From Pratylenchus scribneri (Eukaryota > Nematoda > Chromadorea > Rhabditida > Pratylenchidae), in assembly GCA_030063045.1 (NCBI GenBank), contig JAQSEB010000090.1:806001-870000 (forward strand): a DNA stretch of 64,000 bases. The letters run 5' to 3'. Each line of letters opens with the position of its first letter. Within the stretch, counting starts at the first letter, position 1. Shown piece by piece: positions 1 to 8,611 of the stretch. Made by a program: the position numbers and the translations under genes. Below the pieces are notes generated by a model. It searched no databases, was not told the origin of the DNA, and saw only the letters and a list, made by a program, of their open reading frames with translations.

Positions 1-364
1 TTTACCTGAATTTTCCTCTTTAATGAATAAAAGTTGTTTAAACCATTTTTCAATCAAAAACTCCGAAATGACATTATAATAAAAAGGTGAGTTTTTTCAT
101 GATTTTCATCACTCTTTTTTATATAATGTCAATCGGAAATTTGATAATGGATAAAGATGAATGAATTTGTTTTAATTTTTGGAGCAAAATCCTTTGACCT
201 CAAAATTAATATTTTATGCCATTGAGTCAGTAAATGTTGGATGAATATAATCCAATCTCTCTGTGGCCATGAAATATTAATTTACAGGTCCAAAAGGATT
301 GCTGTTATTTCTGCTGTTGTTTTCGTCGTCGTCGATGAAGGGAATGGAAATAAAATATTGTTGA
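1..364. other. AT-rich stretch, no gene seen
   Basis: No convincing coding region on either strand. It lies downstream of the last minus-strand Maverick gene. I see no inverted repeat that would mark an element end. Confidence 0.5.
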
Positions 365-700
365 TCATCTTTTGAGGATTGAATGAGGGCTGGCAATTCG
401 AATATCCTTCAATTCATCAATCATGCTTTCAGCGTCACTTTGTGTTATATGCCCTCTTCTTTTCAGGTAGCTTACGATCACAACCCAACAAAGAAAGAAT
501 ACAGGGAATGCAATAAGATATTGTAGAAAAAATAGGAATACTTCATGATGAAATGATTTTCCATTTTGACTTTTGACATAATCAGAGTCAAATGTTAGAA
601 AAGATTGAAGGGGAAAGGAAATGTTGTTGTTTTCAGTGTTGTTGGAAAGTAGGCGGAAATTTTCCAAAGCTTGTTTGTTGTAATAATTTGATTCTTCCAT
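365..700 (-). CDS. small single-pass membrane protein, Maverick 3' gene
   Basis: The 111-residue product has a polar, Asn-rich N-terminal half, one strong hydrophobic segment at about residues 53-79 (FLFFLQYLIAFPVFFLCWVV), then a basic stop-transfer KRRG and a short polar tail. No signal peptide is obvious before the segment. It is the last gene of the minus-strand run, 56 bp after the capsid gene, so it is probably expressed with the virion genes. I do not recognise the family. A small membrane protein would fit virion assembly, lysis or cell entry, but that is only inferred from position. Confidence 0.55.
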   Translation of the reverse strand: MEESNYYNKQALENFRLLSNNTENNNISFPLQSFLTFDSDYVKSQNGKSFHHEVFLFFLQYLIAFPVFFLCWVVIVSYLKRRGHITQSDAESMIDELKDIRIASPHSILKR

Positions 701-756
701 TTTTTATTACTAAATGGACATAAAATTAATTATTATTTATATTATTCTCCTCATCA

Positions 757-2079
757 TCATCCAAGTGTGGAATCGGAAACTATATGGCGATTATAGTCAA
801 TCATGACCAATTGGTCAAATTCACCAAGAACCAGCATTTCAACCCCTCCATCTGGGATTGCTGAATTGAAAAGAACTCGAATGCTGGTTGTTCCACTTCT
901 TAACAGTTCAAATCCACAAGAATCATCCAAAGTGGAAGTTAAGGGAATGGTGAAAAATGTCCATCCTTCTTTGAATTTTTCAATGGGAATATCGAATGAA
1001 CGGTCACTATTTGCCACTCCTAAAGCTTCATACATGTCCACATAGGGGCGAATGAACTCATTATCGGCAAATTTCATTTTATAAGGTACAACGGGATAAA
1101 TTTGGCCTCCAGCATAGACTGCGATTTCTCTAATGTCAAATGGTTTAAAATTGAATGGGGTTTTCTTAGCATCTCCATTGAATGCTGCATTCTCTACGAA
1201 TGCCACAGTTATTCTTCGGGGAATATTCCCACTAAAAGCATTATAATCTATTGAAGTTCTACCTGCGCTAAGGAAGCATGATTTCATTTCAGTTTTTCGA
1301 ATGGAATATGTGGCTGGTTGTCTTTCCAGCTGTTTATAGATTGATAAATTCAGAGAGGGTTGAACCTCTACCATTTTCGCATAAATTTTTACATCATGTA
1401 CAAAGAGGCGATAGCTATTTGTATCGGCTGCTTTCAAAGTATGGATACAAAAATTGTCTTTAGCTTTGAAAATTGTGAACAAAACATCCATATTATTCAG
1501 AAGAAATAATTCTTGATTTCCAAAATCAAAATCTAATCTAGAGAGAAATTGTGCTCGCTTGCCTTCAGCAAAAAGAGCTACAATTTTCTTAAAACCCTCA
1601 TCTCCTAAAGTATCATGTTTTAGGATTGGATAGTGGCCAGCGGAGGCCAGAAAATTTGCTTTTACATTTCCTGGGTAAGATAATTCGGTGGTCATATAGT
1701 TTTTGAACGGATATAAACACCCACTATCATATAAGTCTGTGTTTCCAACTGAAACTTTAAGCTGTTGAACAAAACTTTGGCCAATTCCCTGAATACACCC
1801 AACTGAAGTATCTTCAGCTACAATCGGTACCCAATTATTTGCGGACTTTTTCTCGATTGAAAGTTCAAGATAAAGGTAAATGCGAGACAGATCAGTCCAT
1901 AGATTGTCACTAAAAATTCTGAAAAGATATGGAGAATCCTGAGTTATTGTACTCAATGGAAGGATTTCCCTATAATGTGAACGGAGAATTGAAACATTTG
2001 TAGGGGGAACAGTGAAAATGTTTAAGCCAGTGTCAACAGCCAATGGACTTTTTGCACTTATTTTTTTGGAACAACTCAT
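757..2079 (-). CDS. Maverick major capsid protein (double jelly-roll)
   Basis: The 440-residue intronless product matches the conserved Maverick capsid family, often annotated in nematodes as F54H12.2-like. The N-terminus has the typical VPPTNVSI stretch, then short alternating beta-rich segments throughout (for example SPYLFRIFSDNLWTDLSRIY, IYLYLELSIEKK, FDIREIAVYAGGQIYPV) as expected for two stacked jelly rolls. There is no internal stop. It sits 12 bp downstream of the pX-like gene on the same strand. In the family the protein forms the hexon-like capsomer of an icosahedral particle. Family assignment rests on remembered pattern, not a search. Confidence 0.85.
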   Translation of the reverse strand: MSCSKKISAKSPLAVDTGLNIFTVPPTNVSILRSHYREILPLSTITQDSPYLFRIFSDNLWTDLSRIYLYLELSIEKKSANNWVPIVAEDTSVGCIQGIGQSFVQQLKVSVGNTDLYDSGCLYPFKNYMTTELSYPGNVKANFLASAGHYPILKHDTLGDEGFKKIVALFAEGKRAQFLSRLDFDFGNQELFLLNNMDVLFTIFKAKDNFCIHTLKAADTNSYRLFVHDVKIYAKMVEVQPSLNLSIYKQLERQPATYSIRKTEMKSCFLSAGRTSIDYNAFSGNIPRRITVAFVENAAFNGDAKKTPFNFKPFDIREIAVYAGGQIYPVVPYKMKFADNEFIRPYVDMYEALGVANSDRSFDIPIEKFKEGWTFFTIPLTSTLDDSCGFELLRSGTTSIRVLFNSAIPDGGVEMLVLGEFDQLVMIDYNRHIVSDSTLG

Positions 2080-2091
2080 TTTTTTGTTTGT

Positions 2092-2712
2092 TTAATATGT
2101 TCCGAGCGAATCAATTCGCAATCTTTTTGGAGGATTTTTTGTTTTAGGTTTTGATGGTAGTCGTCGCTTTTTATTCTTCGTAGATGGGATAAAATTTGAT
2201 GGTCCCATTACGGAAGCAAGTTTATGTATATGTTTGCCTAGCTTTGGTGTGGCAGTTTTCTTCCCATTTTTTCCATATTTTTTAAAATCAAAGGTTCCTT
2301 GTCCAGTTTGTTTTTGCCGCTCCAATCCACTTGAAGCTTTATCCAAAAGGGATTTTAAACCGACTTTTCCCTCATCAATCAAGGATTGTTTTAAATCTTT
2401 TCCTTCAAGTACATTGCTCAAAACTTTGCTACCAGTTTCCAATCCTTGTCGACCGATGGCCGATCCAATTTCTTTCCCAATGGGAAGTAGGTAGCGAAAT
2501 AGGCGACGAAATACTGAACCAAGACCATTCCCTCGTTGGTAGGGCATGCCTCGAAAGATGGCATAACCACCGGTTTGGCGGTAGAATTCTTCATCTTCTG
2601 ATGGACCAATTGTAAATTTAGACCATTCAACGTTGAGAGGATCGAAATCAACATGCATTTCGGAGAATTGTTTATTGTGAAGATATTGAAATTGTATTTT
2701 ATTTATATTCAT
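2092..2712 (-). CDS. adenovirus pX/pVI-like minor virion protein
   Basis: The 206-residue protein has a Gly-rich motif (YQRGNGLGSVFRRLFRYLLP, about residues 58-77) followed by an amphipathic region and a very basic C-terminus (KKRRLPSKPKTKNPPKRLR). The GxGxxxFxxLFRxxxP layout is the hallmark of the Maverick/adintovirus gene related to adenovirus core protein X. Such proteins bind DNA or disrupt membranes and are matured by the viral protease. The start codon overlaps the stop of the protease gene by 4 bases (ATGA at 2709-2712), so the two genes look co-translated or reinitiated. Confidence 0.7.
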   Translation of the reverse strand: MNINKIQFQYLHNKQFSEMHVDFDPLNVEWSKFTIGPSEDEEFYRQTGGYAIFRGMPYQRGNGLGSVFRRLFRYLLPIGKEIGSAIGRQGLETGSKVLSNVLEGKDLKQSLIDEGKVGLKSLLDKASSGLERQKQTGQGTFDFKKYGKNGKKTATPKLGKHIHKLASVMGPSNFIPSTKNKKRRLPSKPKTKNPPKRLRIDSLGTY

Positions 2713-3182
2713 TGATCAAATATTTTTTCATTTAAAAAATTACTAACTATTTGATCAGGAGAAATTTTCCGAATCATTCCCCTGTCAATTAAAAATTGGA
2801 GAATTTCGTTCATTGTTTTTCCAATGGATCGGTTATAGAGAAAAAATATTGCATGTTTTCCACAATTCCTAGAGCCAATTTCTTGGAAGGCGTATGGATT
2901 GAATTCAATTTGATTGTAATTAGACAAATATCGTGAAATATTTTCATTAGGAGGAGGCCATATACCCAGAGAATCATAATAGTCTACGGAATGAGGTGAT
3001 TCGGCAAAAATGGCTACCCAATGTGAACCTTCTTGCCATGACGGATCGAAATTTACCACAAATGAAAGGGGGAAATATTTCGAAGGGACTCTGTCAAGTT
3101 TATCTGATGGAAAACAACCCAAATAATAAGGTGCAGTCGATTGATTTCTTCCGAGAATTTTGTCAATTTGAAAATTGTTCAT
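2709..3182 (-). CDS. adenain-like cysteine protease (Maverick PRO)
   Basis: The 157-residue product carries the catalytic layout of the adenain/Ulp1 fold: His54 in GSHWVAIF, Asp70 in VDYYDSLG, Gln100 in AFQEIG and Cys107 in SRNCGKHA. The spacing suits a compact viral maturation protease, which cuts capsid and core precursors during assembly. All four key residues are present and there is no break. It ends in a 4-base overlap with the pX-like gene and starts 25 bp after the penton-like gene. Confidence 0.9.
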   Translation of the reverse strand: MNNFQIDKILGRNQSTAPYYLGCFPSDKLDRVPSKYFPLSFVVNFDPSWQEGSHWVAIFAESPHSVDYYDSLGIWPPPNENISRYLSNYNQIEFNPYAFQEIGSRNCGKHAIFFLYNRSIGKTMNEILQFLIDRGMIRKISPDQIVSNFLNEKIFDQ

Positions 3183-3207
3183 CTATGTGTGGAATGGATT
3201 AAAAATA

Positions 3208-4338
3208 TTAGGATTTTCGAAAATGCAAAGTTAATGTACAATTTCCATACATGAAAGGTATTAGTGCGCCATTGGATGAACGAATTTCAATGGAAATTTC
3301 ACTGATTTCTTTCACCAGTAATTTATGGTACTGAATTGCGTAGAATTGTTCTTCTACAATTTCATCGGGTTTGCCCCGAATTGTGACGGCACGGAGAATA
3401 GGTGCAGTAACATCACCAAACATCATTGGCTCAATCAAATCAGGGGAATAGACCAGAAATGAGGAAACTCCTCCTTTCAAATCGGGCATGAATTTAGCCA
3501 CAGTGGTTTCATTTAGAATTTGTTGATCAAATCCAAGAATATAGGAGAGTTGTTCACTAAGCTCAACTCGTTGAATGAACCCTGCATCCAGGTGAAATGT
3601 GAAACGATTATGTGTGGAATCGAATTGGAGTCGGCAAGCGAAATTAACATGTCTATAAGCATGAATCCATGGCTCAAGGCCTTTTTGTTTTGTCTGATCT
3701 AGAATCATGCGATCTTCATCGTCTAATAGCGTAATTTCTTCATTCAAATAGCGATTATAGAGTTCTTCTAAAGTTGGAATTTTTTGAGGCGAGATTTGCT
3801 GTTCTTCTTCATCTTCCACCAATTTTGAACTTTCTCTTTCTTGCCGTTCCAAAACCGTTTTGGCACCTTCCAAATCGGAGACCTCTTCAATATCTTTGAC
3901 TAGAGTGGGCATAGATTGTTTCTGATGGATTTCTTTAGTAATTTTCTCATGTTCTTCTCGGGCTCGTTTCTCAGCCTTTTTAACAACTTCAAGAAATGAG
4001 AACTGTGTTGTTCGTACTTTCTTAGCCAGCTCTTCACTTCCAGATTGCAAAGCTTTTGTCATTGCTTTGGTCAACTCAAGGGGATTGGTAAATGTATTCG
4101 AGGGAAGTTCAATTCGGACATTTTCCCCCGTTTTCCATACAACATTAACAAATTGTTGGGTGGTTGTACCTAGCGATGGCCAAGTGTGAGGATAAACCAG
4201 CACAGCCAACCCGACAGACCATTCCGAATTGAATTGAAGTTTACGAGGAAGACGGACACGGAATGAATTTGTCTTATTCCCATCAACAGGTGTATTAGAA
4301 GGGAGGATTATGTAGAAGGATGTGGTTGAAGAAGACAT
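3208..4338 (-). CDS. Maverick minor capsid (penton-like) protein
   Basis: The 376-residue product starts with a conserved Maverick penton pattern: FYIILPSNTPVDGNKTNSF followed by VRLPRKLQF, EWSVGLAVLVYP and HTWPSLGT. Residues about 100-215 form a highly charged, probably coiled-coil insertion (KKAEKRAREEHEKITKE and an acidic EDEEEQQ tract) before the second beta-rich half. The single jelly-roll penton would sit at the particle vertices and contact the major capsid protein two genes downstream. The charged insertion is larger than I would expect. Confidence 0.75.
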   Translation of the reverse strand: MSSSTTSFYIILPSNTPVDGNKTNSFRVRLPRKLQFNSEWSVGLAVLVYPHTWPSLGTTTQQFVNVVWKTGENVRIELPSNTFTNPLELTKAMTKALQSGSEELAKKVRTTQFSFLEVVKKAEKRAREEHEKITKEIHQKQSMPTLVKDIEEVSDLEGAKTVLERQERESSKLVEDEEEQQISPQKIPTLEELYNRYLNEEITLLDDEDRMILDQTKQKGLEPWIHAYRHVNFACRLQFDSTHNRFTFHLDAGFIQRVELSEQLSYILGFDQQILNETTVAKFMPDLKGGVSSFLVYSPDLIEPMMFGDVTAPILRAVTIRGKPDEIVEEQFYAIQYHKLLVKEISEISIEIRSSNGALIPFMYGNCTLTLHFRKS

Positions 4339-4376
4339 TCTAATAGGATTTCATTTTCAAATGTTATTTTCTTTAT

Positions 4377-5516
4377 TTATTCTTTCCATAGAAGGGTACT
4401 TGCTGGAATCCAGCTATTATACTCCTCTCCATAACCTTTCCATTTAACGTACAAATATTCTCGACCCTCTTTCTTTCGTTTCCTTATAATTTTTTCAATG
4501 TCATAAACTGGCTGTTCCGAATCCATAGAAGTTTTCTTCTGCCTAAACCGGCTAAAATCATGCGAATAAAACCAGCCCTTGATCAATTCACCATTGCCAT
4601 CCCGAATTCGATAAGAAATAGGCTGGTAAGGGACATTGTCACGAATTCGTTCAATAAAGAAAATTTCACTAGTAAAATTGGGCAAAAACCCTTTTTGGAA
4701 TATGTGTTTATGCTTTTCAATTCTAACCGCATCTCCTACTTCGAATTTCTTCTTCTTTCCACGTTTATTTTGGAATTTTTCAATTGCTTTTTGTTCAAGA
4801 GTTTTTCTGATTTTTTCAGCATTTTTAAAATTCACATCCACTGGCCTCATTCCAATTGAGGCGTTGTATGAATGGTTAATTCCATCCACAATTTCTTGGA
4901 TCACTCCAGTCCAATTTTGGGTTTTCCTTTCCGTAAAATAGCGATACAACCGTTCTTTGATTGTCCGATTTGCTCGTTCGGCCATACCTGCATGGAATCG
5001 AGGATTGTACATGCAATAATGTTGCACTTCCTTTCCTTTGAAATATTCCTGTACTTTTTTGGCTAAAAATTCATTCCCCTGATCCGTTTTTATTTTCCAT
5101 GGAATATGGATTCCTGGCCTTGTGAATATTCGATCAAAAGCTTTCACCATATTAGGAGCGGATTTGCCTTTGACTGGTTCAACGAAAATTTGGCGACTAA
5201 GTGTATCAATACAAACTAGCAAATATTTGTATCCTCTATTTTTTCGAGAAATCCTATCAAATACTGCCAAATCTGCTTGCCATTCCGTATGTAAACCGGG
5301 AGCGAGAGTCGGAAGAGTTGGATAGCGACGAACCGCTCTTCGATGTAGAGTATAAGTTTGTTGCGATTCTAAGTATTTTTGCACATCATTTTTGCTTATA
5401 TCTCCATGTATTTTCACTGCTTCCTTGTACAAAGGAATGAGGGAAGTATAAGCCGAAGGGGAATGAATATCTTTATAGAAATGATCGAGAATTTGTCTTT
5501 TGGATTTCATTTCCAA
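4377..5516 (-). CDS. Maverick retroviral-type integrase with C-terminal chromodomain
   Basis: The 379-residue protein has an rve integrase core with the DDE triad Asp82 (WQADLA), Asp145 (KTDQGNEF) and Glu180 (GMAERANRTIKERL), the last two 34 residues apart. A basic linker (KRGKKKKFEVGDAV) follows, then a chromodomain at about residues 336-378 (VYDIEKIIRKR ... YLYVKWKGYGEEYNSW). This is the Polinton c-integrase architecture; the chromodomain is thought to guide insertion to particular chromatin. The open reading frame is intact. The start overlaps the end of the upstream 291-residue gene by 10 bases. Confidence 0.93.
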   Translation of the reverse strand: MEMKSKRQILDHFYKDIHSPSAYTSLIPLYKEAVKIHGDISKNDVQKYLESQQTYTLHRRAVRRYPTLPTLAPGLHTEWQADLAVFDRISRKNRGYKYLLVCIDTLSRQIFVEPVKGKSAPNMVKAFDRIFTRPGIHIPWKIKTDQGNEFLAKKVQEYFKGKEVQHYCMYNPRFHAGMAERANRTIKERLYRYFTERKTQNWTGVIQEIVDGINHSYNASIGMRPVDVNFKNAEKIRKTLEQKAIEKFQNKRGKKKKFEVGDAVRIEKHKHIFQKGFLPNFTSEIFFIERIRDNVPYQPISYRIRDGNGELIKGWFYSHDFSRFRQKKTSMDSEQPVYDIEKIIRKRKKEGREYLYVKWKGYGEEYNSWIPASTLLWKE

Positions 5517-6382
5517 AGTGATGGTTTAAATTTAAATGGAATTTTCTCTCTTTTATATGCCTTTTTAAAAAGGACCATTCCCGAACCGGATTGATGTCTC
5601 TTTTGCTTCAACCCCAGAATTTTTACCAACTCTGGATGCCGGACTATCCTTTCCACAAATTTATCATATCTAGTAGGAAGAGGTTGCCTTCGATTTCCTT
5701 GATTATTCACCAAATGATCAATGATGGTTGCGACTGAGCTAGTTTTAATAGGTATAGGTGCACCAATGTTCGATGTTTGAACAATTTGACCATGACTATT
5801 AATTCCCAAATCCTTTAAATTTCTAGACACATATTCATATGCTTTTTTCTTTCTCTCGACAAAAATATTAGCTTCGCTTATTCCGGCTATTAAATCATCT
5901 TTTCCCGTTTTGGCATCTTCAAAAATTTCCTCCTCTTCTTCTTCATCATCATCATCATCATTCTCATTATCATCAATCGTCGATTTTCCCTTTTTTATGG
6001 GCTTTGAAAACTTTTTAGTCATTTTTTGAAGATATACTTTTTTGGATGCTTTTTTTGAAATGGGTATTGTTGTTTTATTTTCTTGAACAACGGGTGCTGG
6101 TATATTTTCCACAATTTCCCTTAAATTTTGAAGTCGAACATTCAAAGGTTTTTCCTCTTGATCTTTCTGAAGTTTGCTATAGCGCTTATATTCCTGATCG
6201 TAGCGAATAGCCCTTTCTTCCTTTCCCATTCGAGAATTAGCTTGAAGGGGGTCAGATAAAATTTGCATTTTTGATTGAATATGCCCCAATGGGCTTCCAT
6301 CTTGACTCTGTACAGATTGGGATGAAAAATAGTGTTGGTAAAGTTCTTCGGGAATTAAAAACATTCGATTTGTATGTTTCAT
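5507..6382 (-). CDS. conserved Maverick protein, charged (possible core/scaffold)
   Basis: The 291-residue protein begins with an IPEELYQHYF motif that I associate with a conserved but unnamed Maverick protein. It then has a basic middle (KKASKKVYLQKMTKKFSKP), a long acidic run (about residues 138-151, mostly D and E), and a C-terminal half with a predicted helical FVERIVRHPELVKILGL motif. The C-terminus (KRHQSGSGMVLFKKAYKR) is basic. It lies between the small basic gene and the integrase. A DNA-binding or scaffolding role is inferred only from composition and place. Confidence 0.6.
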   Translation of the reverse strand: MKHTNRMFLIPEELYQHYFSSQSVQSQDGSPLGHIQSKMQILSDPLQANSRMGKEERAIRYDQEYKRYSKLQKDQEEKPLNVRLQNLREIVENIPAPVVQENKTTIPISKKASKKVYLQKMTKKFSKPIKKGKSTIDDNENDDDDDEEEEEEIFEDAKTGKDDLIAGISEANIFVERKKKAYEYVSRNLKDLGINSHGQIVQTSNIGAPIPIKTSSVATIIDHLVNNQGNRRQPLPTRYDKFVERIVRHPELVKILGLKQKRHQSGSGMVLFKKAYKREKIPFKFKPSLWK

Positions 6383-6420
6383 TGCTTAAGGCTTTTTTTT
6401 ATTCTAGAATTTATTGTCAT

Positions 6421-6831
6421 CTATTTATTTATTTTTGAGATTATTGTTTCCGTTAATATTGGAAGAATAACACTGGATAATATGGCTGGAACCAGAGGCA
6501 AACCATCTCCTCTTTGTCCAACACTTTTCAGGAGTAATGATTTTGAGGTTTTAGCTGATCTTGAACGAGCAAGTTTTCTTACAATATTAGCCTGTTTTTT
6601 GAGAAGCTTATGATGTCTTTTACTCAGAGGGATTCTACTCTTTAATAGGTTAAAACAAATTTCGACAAGTGTAAGCAATTCTTCATCTCTTGCACCCATT
6701 AGAATTTGTCTAAGTTTTAGATGTGAACGTTTGTTTTCATGAATTTTTCTTAAAAAATTCAAATTTTCTTTTATAATTGGACTAAATTCTATTGAACGGA
6801 TTTTTGAATTTTTTAAATGCCTTCTAGTCAT
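6421..6831 (-). CDS. small basic Maverick protein with hydrophobic C-terminus
   Basis: The 136-residue protein is Lys/Arg-rich, has a helical central segment (LLTLVEICFNLLKSRIPLS), a second basic helix (HHKLLKKQANIVRKLARSR), a Gly-containing turn and a hydrophobic C-terminal tail (LPLVPAILSSVILPILTE). This layout recurs in Mavericks of many animals next to virion genes. The start codon overlaps the ATPase stop by four bases. A membrane-active or virion core role is plausible but unproven. Confidence 0.6.
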   Translation of the reverse strand: MTRRHLKNSKIRSIEFSPIIKENLNFLRKIHENKRSHLKLRQILMGARDEELLTLVEICFNLLKSRIPLSKRHHKLLKKQANIVRKLARSRSAKTSKSLLLKSVGQRGDGLPLVPAILSSVILPILTETIISKINK

Positions 6832-7589
6832 TTTGGAAGATAAATTATCGTTGGCATTTCTTCATTTGGGTATATATTTGTCCGGAGGCGAAGGAAGTCT
6901 ACAGTGGATGGATGCATGTCTATTAGTAAATATCCAAAATTTTTATTTGTTGCATCTCCATAGGCTTCCATGAAATATGCCGTTTTCGAAGGGAACAGTT
7001 GGACAGCAAGATTTCGAATTTGTAATGCTCCTGCTGGATTTCTCATCAGCACCAAATAATGGGCATTATTTCGGGGCACTCTCAATTCTTTTGTGAACAA
7101 ATGCTGTGTTACGAGAATGATACTTATGCCTAGATTATGCGAACCCTTTGTGAAAAGGGAGTCTAAAAATTCTTGACTTGCTCCAATTCCAATCATCAAA
7201 TCATCCAACACAACCAACAGCCCTCCTTTTGTTTGTTTAGCATATTCGCGTAAAAGTTCTTCCTTCGGAATGCCCGGATGAGTTAGAATTGGTATTTCAC
7301 CACCAGTTATTTTTCCAACTCGTTGCATTTGTACAATATTTGGATTCAACTCGCCATAACAATAGAGAATAAGTTTGATTGGGGTTTCTGAATCCAGGTT
7401 CTTTTCATCTTTCTCATTGCTTATTCCAATTAAATGATTAAAATTTCTAAAGAGGCGAAGAAGCCATACCGATTTCCCACTTCCAGTACTCCCTGAAACA
7501 ATCATAGTGAAAGGATGACGAAAAAGTAATTGTTTAGGATCAATTTGAGAAAATTCCATCTTTTTTTTTGAAATAATTTCATAATCCAT
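6828..7589 (-). CDS. FtsK/HerA-type DNA packaging ATPase (Maverick ATP)
   Basis: The 253-residue protein has Walker A at residues 33-40 (GSTGSGKS), Walker B at about 124-130 (LLVVLDD, with the two acidic residues), and the downstream segment GISIILVTQHLF with Gln162 as a likely sensor, then YLVLMRNPAGALQIRNLA, typical of Maverick and NCLDV-like packaging ATPases. It would pump the element's DNA into preformed capsids. It is the first gene of the minus-strand run and is intact. The start is taken at the first ATG, facing the PAZ gene across 86 bp. Confidence 0.92.
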   Translation of the reverse strand: MDYEIISKKKMEFSQIDPKQLLFRHPFTMIVSGSTGSGKSVWLLRLFRNFNHLIGISNEKDEKNLDSETPIKLILYCYGELNPNIVQMQRVGKITGGEIPILTHPGIPKEELLREYAKQTKGGLLVVLDDLMIGIGASQEFLDSLFTKGSHNLGISIILVTQHLFTKELRVPRNNAHYLVLMRNPAGALQIRNLAVQLFPSKTAYFMEAYGDATNKNFGYLLIDMHPSTVDFLRLRTNIYPNEEMPTIIYLPK

Positions 7590-7675
7590 TCAATTATATA
7601 TAAATAAGGTCAAATTTGGCTAGGATAAAATTTTTTAAAAACAAATTTTCAAATATTCAAAAAATACATTCAAAA
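7590..7675. promoter_or_regulatory. divergent intergenic promoter with TATA-like run
   Basis: These 86 bases separate the minus-strand ATPase from the plus-strand PAZ gene. They contain TATATATAAATAAGG at about 7595-7609, giving a TATAAATA box about 70 bases upstream of the PAZ ATG. The sharing of so short a spacer suggests that one control region serves both arms. Confidence 0.45.
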
Positions 7676-8551
7676 ATGGATTTTATTCTGGCCAACGACT
7701 GGCTTCAAGTGATCAATGATGCCCAACAAAAAAATCAGGAAAATACACCAACAGCTATTGACGGAGTTGAGGTTAATAATTTATTATAAAATTCTAAATT
7801 TATTTTAAAATTTTTAGAAATCTACCGAAAATAAAATGGATGAGGATGATGACGAAGAAACTTTGAAAATCCTGGAAGAATATGATGATGAGGATGATTT
7901 TATTTCGGTCACCACTCAAAAAGCGGGCGATGGAACTTCGAAGAATGTTGAAGACGATGAAAAGGAGAATCGAAACATTTTTGGAAGGCAACCCATTTTG
8001 AAAGGTCTAAAATTCGGAAACTCATTTTTTTAAAAAAATCATTTTCAGAAAAAGGCAAAGGAGGATGCAAATGCCGTAAAGAGGAGAGTTCCAACTGGGT
8101 TCCGTTGATCGACTATCTTTGTGAGAAGTATCAATGCTCACAAAAGGAATTACAATGCTTGTTCTGTGGGCTGGAAAGTCGCCGTCAATTGATTGAACAT
8201 TTGAAGGATGAAATGATGCTCAAAACAAGCCATCTTCGACCGGCCAGTCACAATTTCATCGTTCGTTGTTGCGATTTGACCACTCAATCCTCAACCGTTG
8301 TTCCTGCACTGGGAGGATATTTGAATGTGACGGTAGGTCTTCTTCATTTTTCGAATTCATCAAAATCCTTCTTCAAATAGGTTCGGGCCTATTACTTTAT
8401 CAAGCACGGTTTGAAACTTCGCCATCCATATTTCCCATGCGTTATCCAATATGGCGGTGGGCGGCACCAATCATATTTTCCATTGGAAGTTTTGTTGGTG
8501 GCTCCAAAGATTTTGAAGAAGAAGGCCGAGAATAAATGGGATGACATTTGA
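7676..8551 (+). CDS. PAZ-only Argonaute-like protein
   Basis: Four exons (7676-7771, 7818-8004, 8049-8332, 8381-8551) join in frame to 245 residues. The N-terminal third is acidic (EDDDEETLKILEEYDDEDD). The C-terminal part reads as a PAZ domain: an early segment with MMLKTSHLRPASHNF and VRCCDLTTQSSTVVPALGG, then the hallmark end YYFIKHGLKLRHPYFPCVIQ followed by YFPLEVLLV. In Argonautes PAZ anchors the 3' end of the guide RNA. No MID or PIWI domain follows; the frame ends and a new gene begins 60 bp later. A Cys-rich patch (CKC, CQC, CLFC) precedes the PAZ. The family call is from pattern recognition. A PAZ-only protein could act as a small-RNA decoy, but that is inference. Confidence 0.65.
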
Positions 8552-8611
8552 AAGATTCCATACATTCACCATACATACACAATATTTTCTATTATTGAAT
8601 AAATTTTTTAG
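8552..8611 (+). promoter_or_regulatory. operon-like intercistronic region with splice acceptor
   Basis: The 60 bases between the PAZ stop and the next ATG contain AATAAA (8598-8603) followed at once by TTTTTTAG and then ATG. This is the layout of a nematode operon, where 3' end formation is followed by a trans-splice acceptor. The acceptor sits directly against the start codon of the TBP-like gene. Confidence 0.5.

Noticed and set aside
803..1463. Plus-strand open frames inside the capsid gene
   Set aside because: Antisense shadows of the intact 440-residue capsid frame, without recognisable motifs.
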